A stretch of DNA of 33,164 bases, taken from the NCBI GenBank assembly GCA_018608045.1, contig JABBAI010000066.1:1-33164 (forward strand), in the 5' to 3' direction. Shown here piece by piece: positions 33,076-33,164 of the stretch (positions are counted from its first letter, which is position 1; each line of letters opens with the position of its first letter). Below the pieces are notes generated by a model. It was not told the DNA's origin. It ran no database searches and saw only the letters and a list, made by a program, of their open reading frames with translations. The stretch is from Octadecabacter sp. Its GTDB lineage: Bacteria; Pseudomonadota; Alphaproteobacteria; Rhodobacterales; Rhodobacteraceae. A program made the translations under genes and the position numbers.

Positions 33076-33164
33076 ATGAAATTTCTCATGAATGCAGCAA
33101 GCATCGCTGCTTTGACATTGTCCGCAGGCGCCGCAATGGCAGATGGCCACGAGGGCTGTGATGA
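33076..33164 (+). CDS. dctP: TRAP transporter substrate-binding protein DctP (start only)
   Basis: Only the first 29 codons are in the window. MKFLMNAASIAALTLSAGA followed by AMADGHEGCD is a Sec signal peptide with cleavage after AMA. The mature start DGHEGCD resembles the N-terminus of roseobacter DctP proteins that bind C4-dicarboxylates in the periplasm. AGGGAGGA lies five bases before the ATG. Position directly after a DctBD pair supports the call; the family domain itself is beyond the window edge. Confidence 0.7.
   Translation, partial: MKFLMNAASIAALTLSAGAAMADGHEGCD

Overview
The window reads as chromosomal DNA of an alphaproteobacterium of the Rhodobacteraceae (Roseobacter lineage). 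The basis is gene content and protein style: purS and purQ as separate genes, an alpha-type RNase E with a large insertion in its S1 domain and a C-terminal GWW motif, the F1-ATPase zeta inhibitor (DUF1476), an SspB/fumC/DUF4169/RHH block, a corrinoid protein with a stand-alone homocysteine methyltransferase, and DctBD followed by a TRAP-type dctP. No rRNA, tRNA, CRISPR array or intact insertion sequence was seen. Coding density is high, with many 4-base stop/start overlaps.

Layout. 1-1.3 kb: small secreted protein and a sterol-desaturase-like enzyme. 1.4-5.3 kb: purM-purN, rnd, a lipoprotein, sufE. 5.3-9.8 kb (minus): DUF1638, a glutathione-transferase-like protein, a corrinoid protein, a ferric-reductase-like haem membrane protein, a Tat-type dioxygenase-like gene with an in-frame stop in its signal peptide, and a homocysteine S-methyltransferase. 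9.7-11.5 kb (minus): an MprF-like lipid aminoacyltransferase that overlaps the methyltransferase. 11.7-13.9 kb: zeta inhibitor (minus), then purC-purS-purQ. 13.9-17.0 kb: first DctB/DctD-type two-component pair. 17.0-20.3 kb: long hairpin-rich leader and rne. 20.3-24.1 kb: tusA-like gene, ccdA, a membrane alpha/beta-hydrolase and a cytochrome P450. 24.1-26.5 kb (minus): sspB, fumC, DUF4169 and RHH genes. 26.5-29.8 kb (minus): rhodanese-ChrB fusion, chrA and a second P450. 29.9-33.16 kb: second DctB/DctD pair and the start of dctP, cut by the window edge.

Functional themes. Purine synthesis occupies two separate clusters (purMN, purCSQ), each preceded by an inverted repeat. Methionine synthesis appears to use a multi-part cobalamin-dependent enzyme: the corrinoid and homocysteine modules are here, but no methyl-tetrahydrofolate or reactivation module was found. 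C4-dicarboxylate sensing is represented by two kinase/regulator pairs. Both regulators have lost the sigma54-contacting GAFTGA loop, and the one beside dctP has also lost the Walker A lysine. Two palindromic sites lie one behind the other between that regulator and dctP.

The most unusual items are the two degenerate NtrC-type regulators with the tandem palindromes before dctP; the pairing of a Tat-exported dioxygenase-like protein with a YedZ-like haem membrane protein, the former carrying a premature TGA; and the structured rne leader. All assignments come from reading sequence and motifs by eye. No database search was run.
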